NCBI GenBank assembly: GCA_003991915.1
Contig: RQTK01000224.1
Coordinates: 384,836-448,835 of the forward strand
Reading direction: 5' to 3'
DNA from: Elysia chlorotica
Taxonomy: Eukaryota > Mollusca > Gastropoda > Plakobranchidae
DNA length: 64,000 bases
Shown here: piece by piece, positions 1-64,000 of the stretch
How positions within the stretch are numbered: position 1 is the first letter of the stretch
How the letters are laid out: every line of letters starts with the position of its first letter
Translations under genes and position numbers: made by a program
The notes under the pieces: model-generated
What the model was told of the DNA's origin: nothing
The model's input: only the letters and a program-made list of their open reading frames with translations
Database searches by the model: none

Positions 1-83
<83 letters not shown>

Positions 84-114
84 ATCTATTTATCTATCTA
101 TCTCTTTCTCTCTC
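1..114. repeat. (TATC)n microsatellite
   Basis: Nearly perfect tctatctatc tetranucleotide array at the left edge, degrading into ctctctcc by about position 120. Confidence 0.97.
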
Positions 115-1787
115 CCTCTCTCTGACTCTATGTTTATGTATCTCGTACTATCTTCATGATTCTATTTCAACAAACTATTTCCCTCATTATCAACCCTCCC
201 CCACCCCCTTTGAAAGAATCGTCCTCCTTATCCCAACCCTCTAGCTGCTGTGCTGAGGGTGAAAACTATAGAAGCAGTCGACCCAAACGAGGGCATGCAT
301 TGTTGAAAGGAAATGCTCCAATGCCATACCACGTTAAATATCGAGCCAATTAGTAGCTTTAAAAACATGCATTTAACTGTGGTCGAGACGAGGGGTACAA
401 TGCACAAACAAGACGTAGCTTACGTCTCGTCGTAAGCCTTCTCATTCTTATATTGTTACGTCGTGACGTAAGCTGCGCTTTGTTTGCGCTTTCTAGGGGA
501 GGTTATAAGAATAATCAACTCTGAACGAAGAAGCCATGCGTTCCACTCAAAAGCTTCCATCGTTAGGCAAGTTCTTGGGTTCCCTCAAGCCAAAGTGTAC
601 TGTGCTCGGCTACTAGACAGCTATTACTTTATGCTTCACTGTCGGACTCCTTATCTTATAATTGTTTTTGAGCCTTCGGGGCGCTTCATACATGCGAACT
701 CTTTGTCAGTTCGGTTCATGTGTTACTGTAATAGTCCAACCGGGCGGCTAGTCATTCTCCGGAAATGCCTAGATAATAAAATTATTATAGCCATTCTCAA
801 GTGCATGACTCGTGTAGTACAATGTATTTCTAATCGATCAAAACAGACATAACTTGGGAACGCCTGGATTGTTTAGGTATTGGCTGCGCATGACTGTAAC
901 ATGACCACTCTCGGCATACATTACGCAGAGACTTTTTTGTAGCCATACATAATTTTTGTTGATTTTGCATTGGAAATGTTTATATAATATACCCTCATCT
1001 CAGAACGGTGTTCATCTGCTTAATCCAGAGATTAGAATGAGTCATACATCCATAGGCCTTCATGATTGGTGAATTTATTTCCATGTCTCTATTGGTCCCC
1101 ATGCACACTCATAGTGAGCTGAGAAAGTCGCTTTCTTTCTTTCAAAACTCGGCCCGTGGTATATCTGTGCTAAATTCTATTCAGAGCCCAGCTGCAGCAG
1201 TTTATCGCCAGGAATTCTTCCCAGACCTCTAGGGAGCCGGTACAAGAAGATGTCCTCAATCTTCTTACTCACCTAAAATAATAAGTATCTTTGTCTCGAA
1301 CGAAAATCTTGAACATACGGCATAGGTTGCAATTTAAGTGAGACTCTCCAGAAAAGTATATCCAGCATCTTTAAATATTTTGTAACTAGAAAAACTTACA
1401 GTAAGGGGGAGAATCGATTGGAGACTTGTCTTTTCCGATACCTGTGGATGTGGATACACGGTCAATGGGAAAACAAAATTAATACTTGTAGACCAGTTAT
1501 TTTAATTTTCCGATTAAACACAACACAATTATTGTCTCTACACGCAGTTGTCTGACTCATACTATAGTTTTCGCAAATGTTTTTTTTTTTTTTTTTTTTT
1601 AATAATTTTTAATAATTTTTTTTATTTTTAGTTTCTTTTTGTGGGGCTTTTTTTCATAACAGTCGCACTATAATTATAGGTCTTATTGCAGTGTGGAAAG
1701 AAAACCAATCAATATAATTGTTAATGTTTTAGCATTCTTAAAAGACATGGACAGTTTATTGTAGTTTGTTGAGTGAAAATAAAAAGC
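115..1787. other. Spacer without a recognised gene
   Basis: Mixed AT-rich spacer. A 122-codon open frame (484-852) shows no recognisable motif. Positions 260-310 (aactatagaa.cagtc) resemble the duplicated segment near 33.0-33.3 kb, so part of it is dispersed repeat. A T-tract lies at 1580-1630. Confidence 0.6.
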
Positions 1788-1978
1788 ATGAAAAAGTCCG
1801 GGGCCCGTAAAGGCAGCAATGAGGACAGTCTAGCCCCGCCCACCGTGGGCTCGCGCAGGGGCTCCGTGCAAGGGCGGCGACTCTCCGTCACTGACGCAAA
1901 CCTGCAGTTCCCGCTCGTGGTGAAACAGGGCCGAGCACCCAGCCCGTCTGGTGGGGCCGGGCCCAAGCGGGATTCAAT
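1788..1978 (+). CDS. Orphan coding-like exon (MKKSGARKGSNEDS...)
   Basis: A GC-rich block in AT-rich DNA, open for 63 codons plus two bases from ATG 1788 to a strong donor (TCAAT|gtgagt). It encodes a basic Ser-rich segment with GSRRGSVQGRRLSVTDANLQ, two RRxS sites of the PKA type. No family recognised. Its phase-2 donor would fit ADGB exon 2. It may equally be an exon of an upstream gene entering from the left; the true 5' boundary is unknown. Confidence 0.35.
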
Positions 1979-2470
1979 GTGAGTAAGACATAGTCCGTGT
2001 TATTCTAAGTTGTTTGATTGGTTGGTTGTTTTCTCAGCTATCGTGGACGGTTCTAAGAATAATGTTTGGAAGCTTTTCGCACTGTCACAAAAAGACAGTT
2101 CGAGGTTACCAGGACTTCTGCATTACCCATTACATTACACGGTATGCCCAAACATGTATAAAGAAAGATAAACGACTTGCAGTTTTTTCTTATTTACAGA
2201 GTGAGGATCATTTTGTTGGTTATTGCCCCTTGGTGAGACCGGGTATTTTACAATACAATAATAAAGAAAAACAAAGGATTTACGCTTTTTGAGTGGAAAC
2301 CAAATTAGTTTATTTTATTATTACTCAAATTGTCGTCAATTAAACGGGTTTTAATTTATGAACATGTGTTAAAATAATTTGCAACACAAAATATTTCAAT
2401 ACAAATTCAATTGCTTCTTCTTTATTTATCAAAATGTGTGATGTTCTGAGAGAGTAGCTAGACAAGGCAA

Positions 2471-2473
<3 letters not shown>

Positions 2474-2533
<60 letters not shown>

Positions 2534-2577
2534 CCCCGCCCCCCCTCTCTCTCTCTCTCTCTCTTCTCTCCCTCTCT
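2474..2577. repeat. (CT)n microsatellite
   Basis: A long ctct array interrupted by ccccccgcccccc. Surrounding 1979-2950 is AT-rich spacer with nothing else recognised. Confidence 0.95.
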
Positions 2578-2951
2578 CTAATTTTTGATATAACAAGGCA
2601 AGTTTTAAAGTTTTCTTTCAAATTTATAAATAAGAGATCATGAGATATTGATCATATTGATAGTCCCTAAAGTTGAATAAATAGCAAATGCAATGAACAT
2701 TAATAGTAAATGTAATTGTTAGATCATCATAAAAACAACAATAAAAATATGCATACCATTCTCAATTAAAGCCAATGTCTTCAAAGATGATATTTATGGG
2801 AGATACAAATCATCTGTACAACTTAAAAATTACCAAATGTGACACAGTATAGCAGTATAATAACTGAAGCAATAGTACATTTCAAAACAAGAATGTCCTT
2901 GATGGTTGCAACATTGTCAGGAAGGCACAACATTTAGATGGGCAGATCAAC

Positions 2952-2990
2952 TCATCCTGCCGTCTTGAATTTTGGATCCAGACCTTGCAC
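2952..2990 (-). CDS. THAP zinc-finger protein, candidate exon 2
   Basis: On the - strand, acceptor cattag, then CKVWIQNSRRQD in the phase required by exon 1, giving DEKRCKVWIQNSRR across the junction; the Trp and the NSRR are typical THAP positions. The donor proposed here (GATGA|gttgat) is weak. If unspliced, the frame runs on to TGA at 2884-2882. The C-x-x-H end of the THAP finger was not found, so the gene is partial or broken in this window. Confidence 0.6.
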   Translation of the reverse strand: MQGLDPKFKTAG

Positions 2991-3529
2991 CTAATGGAAT
3001 ACACATCTCATCTGTCAAAATTTGCTACTATAAGAAATAAGAAGCACATAAAACTATCATAACTTCTTTTTCAATTTTATGATTCAAGGGCATAAAAAAC
3101 GTGAAAATCTAAACACACACGTTAAAAATCAACTAGAAACTAAACCACCCTACACTGCACTGCTGCATTAGAGTAAAAATTTACCCAGCAGTCAAATGCC
3201 ATAAAGTACACTCCTATATCAGCAGGTCTAAAAGATTTCCTCAGTTTAATCGCTTAATTTTAAGGTAGATCCATGCTAGAGCAATTTTTTAAGATGAATG
3301 TGAAATGTTTGTTTTATCATTATGTTGGCTTAATAACTAACTTGCCGAATGTAATTTAAAACTTTATAAGTTGTTTTTCTTCAAACAGTACAAGTGAACA
3401 TTCTTTTAAATTTAAACTGGGAGGTAGAATCTTTTTTGTATAAACTACAGACAATAAATGTCATTTGGCTCTAAGCTTAACCAATCTACACTACTGACTA
3501 GATGTAAAATGAGGAACAAATAATCTTAC

Positions 3530-3654
3530 CTTTTTTCGTCTCGTGGGAATTTATAAAATAAAAGCTTTTTTTCTTTGCAATGAGGCTTGTTTCGACTGTT
3601 AGTGCAGTTTATTGCACCACAAAAATCACCCGAACATTGCCTTTTCGTTGACAT
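3530..3654 (-). CDS. THAP zinc-finger protein, exon 1
   Basis: On the - strand ATG at 3654 opens MSTKRQCSGDFCGAINCTN and KKLLFYKFPRDEKR, the start of a THAP (C2CH) DNA-binding domain: Cys-x(2-4)-Cys with CTN, then F-x-KFP-x-D. It ends at AAAAAG|gtaaga, inside the split Arg codon. An in-frame ATG at 3738 would extend it by 28 residues, but THAP domains normally sit at the extreme N-terminus. The gene is transcribed away from ADGB, with start codons 1.34 kb apart. Confidence 0.8.
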
Positions 3655-4840
3655 TTTCCATGATCCAACTTTGTTTACGTGGGTTGCTGTGGATTGACCC
3701 ATGCTCAAACAAGGGACATCACTCTTAGAAATCCTCACCTATTTTTCACTAGTAGAATATCTTTCCTTTAATTATCTTTGGTATGCCTATATTAACCATT
3801 ATCTGCGTATGGCAGAGAGGACACAAGTGCACGGTATCAACGTTGCGGCTATTATACTAACCTTTCAATCACAAAACAAAACAAAACAAACGTCATTCAT
3901 GGCCAACACCAAGGCTCCCCAAAATAAGAGGCAAAGTCACAGAGAGGACAAACACAGCCATGCATCATCACCATTATCATCATCATTATCATACGGTAAC
4001 TCTAAAAATCAGGCCTTAATAAGTGAGAAATCGAATTGATGGAGTCAGGATTTTTGTTCTTACTGGGGATCCAAAGTAGTGTTTATAAGAAAGTGTTTTC
4101 TTTTTTAAATAGATTTATTAAAAAAATAATAAACAGCGTGGTTACATTTTACTGTCTTTATGTTTTGCATTCAGAGGTGGTAGCTAGGCCATGTAAAGGC
4201 TGGAATCAGTTTGTTAATGTGAGAGAAAACACGATGATTAGAGAAGTAGAAGTGGGCATGTTTTGTTGTTGTTGTTTTTTGTTTTGTTGCTTTTTTTTTG
4301 TTGCTTTTTTTTTTTTTTTTTTTTTTTTTGGGGGGGGGGGGGGGGGGTGGGGGGGTTATATGGCAAATTATTTAGCTTATTGAGTTTCCTCTTTGATGGT
4401 CGCGTTCCGCTATGAAGTTTCCGTTAGTTAACTTTTGCCTCTTAAGCATACTATCTTAATGTGTACTGTTCATCGTTATGTGTTAGCCTTCTTATTTATT
4501 GACTGTGAACGGGTATACGACTGTATTGAAGTGTGTAATCTCTTTGGCTCGCGGCCAGCCCACAAGTCGACACTCGGCAGGCAGTCGGCAGTCGCTCTCC
4601 TAAGATTACTTACTTACATGTTTGATTCGTTTCCTTTATGACCATGGTTGTTGTTTTTTAGGGGTGATCAAGCAATTGTAGTTTCGAAGTTCTCTATGTG
4701 AAATGAAGTTATCTAAATTTGCATTAATATGATATCATGATTGTTCTTTTATATCAATTTAGGTATTTAATTTTATAAGAATTTAAAAAAAAATTCAGTT
4801 TGCTCCTAGATCTACATTTTTTTAGTCTCGTACATTTACT
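3655..4840. other. Intergenic region between divergent THAP and ADGB genes
   Basis: It holds a short ATC/CAT array (3963-3993) and a T-run followed by a G-run (4261-4356) that is likely to be assembly-sensitive. No exon recognised. Confidence 0.6.
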
Positions 4841-4991
4841 TTGTTTACATCTCATGCGCATGCGTTTAATAAACTGTCTCTCGTCTAACATGGCAACCGA
4901 CTTGAAACCCTCTGCGGGTACAGAGCTTTATTTAAAATAAATCGCTGTTGGAACTTTGAGAAACTTAGTCGTAAATTATTTTCGCGTTGAG
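4841..4991 (+). promoter_or_regulatory. ADGB core promoter with forkhead-like, NRF1-like and X-box half-site motifs
   Basis: Seen within 60 bp: TTGTTTAC at 4841-4848, a perfect forkhead core (GTAAACA on the other strand); CATGCGCATGCG at 4853-4864, an NRF1-type palindrome; and ATGGCAACC at 4890-4898, whose GGCAAC is a good right half of the RFX X-box while the left half is poor. Mammalian ADGB is reported to depend on FOXJ1, and RFX factors share ciliary targets, so the cluster fits a ciliary gene. The start ATG is at 4992. Transcription start not determined. Confidence 0.55.
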
Positions 4992-63559
<58,568 letters not shown>

Positions 63560-63566
63560 GTAGAGT

Positions 63567-63569
63567 GTG

Positions 63570-63620
<51 letters not shown>

Positions 63621-63663
63621 CATACACATCACTACTCTGCCTTCCTCTCTCTGTTTCTGTCTG

Positions 63664-63754
<91 letters not shown>

Positions 63755-63760
63755 CACACA
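63567..63760. repeat. (CT)n and (CA)n arrays after exon 51 donor
   Basis: Long ctct arrays followed by a cacaca run. Next, catagggccaatataat occurs twice (63843, 63903), each followed by an AAT array. Confidence 0.95.
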
Positions 63761-63911
63761 CACACACAATAGATTCACACCGCACTGAGGTATCAGACGA
63801 AAGAGAATGGCAGCTTAGAGTACACTCTTGGCTCTCACAGGTACATAGGGCCAATATAATAATAATAATATTAATTCCGATCCCTCTCTGTCACCTGCTT
63901 CCATAGGGCCA

Positions 63912-63963
<52 letters not shown>

Positions 63964-64000
63964 GAATATTTATGTGTAAAGTGCTTTCACCTGCCACAAA

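Noticed and set aside
484..852. 122-codon open frame in the left spacer
   Set aside because: No motif, splice signal or composition like the real exons; probably chance in moderately GC-rich repeat DNA.

Overview
This is an animal nuclear genomic window: AT-rich introns and spacers, GT-AG splice sites, long (CT)n, (TATC)n, (AAT)n and (GACA)n arrays, and transposon relics. The main content is one very large gene on the + strand, androglobin (ADGB). I assembled 51 coding exons from 4992 to 63559 by joining splice sites in phase. They give 5313 nt, or 1771 uninterrupted codons, and the gene is still open at the right edge. The protein resemblance to vertebrate ADGB is recalled from family knowledge, not computed. 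The repeat types suggest a mollusc, probably a gastropod, but that is a weak inference.

Layout: 1-1787 is repeats and spacer with no recognised gene. 1788-1978 is an orphan coding-like exon on the + strand. 2952-3654 on the - strand holds the first two exons of a THAP zinc-finger gene, divergent from ADGB. About 4841-4991 is the ADGB promoter, with forkhead-like, NRF1-like and X-box half-site motifs. 4992-63559 is ADGB. Its large introns carry a hAT relic with a broken BED finger (8856-10154), a tRNA-derived SINE (14501-14739), a Tigger/pogo-type element (40427-41452) and a decayed Ty3/Gypsy reverse-transcriptase fragment on the - strand (about 59400-59905).

The ADGB protein reads in order: a calpain-like protease region (exons 2-9), a Lys-rich linker (10-13), a second conserved block (14-17), a Pro/Lys/Ala linker with a His6 microexon (18-24), the first part of the permuted globin with candidate E7 Gln922 and F8 His951 (25-31), a microexon linker (32-36), an IQ calmodulin-binding motif (37), globin helices A-B (38-39), a long C-terminal conserved region (40-48) and a charged helical tail (49-51).

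The most unusual structure is at the splice sites. Intron 27 is bounded almost to the base by a perfect 23-bp inverted repeat, as expected of an intron made by a TIR transposon (an introner-like element). Four other exon edges (exons 9, 11, 41 and 49) have been copied, splice site included, into tandem repeats. About a quarter of the introns have a tandem array starting within about 100 bp of the 5' splice site.
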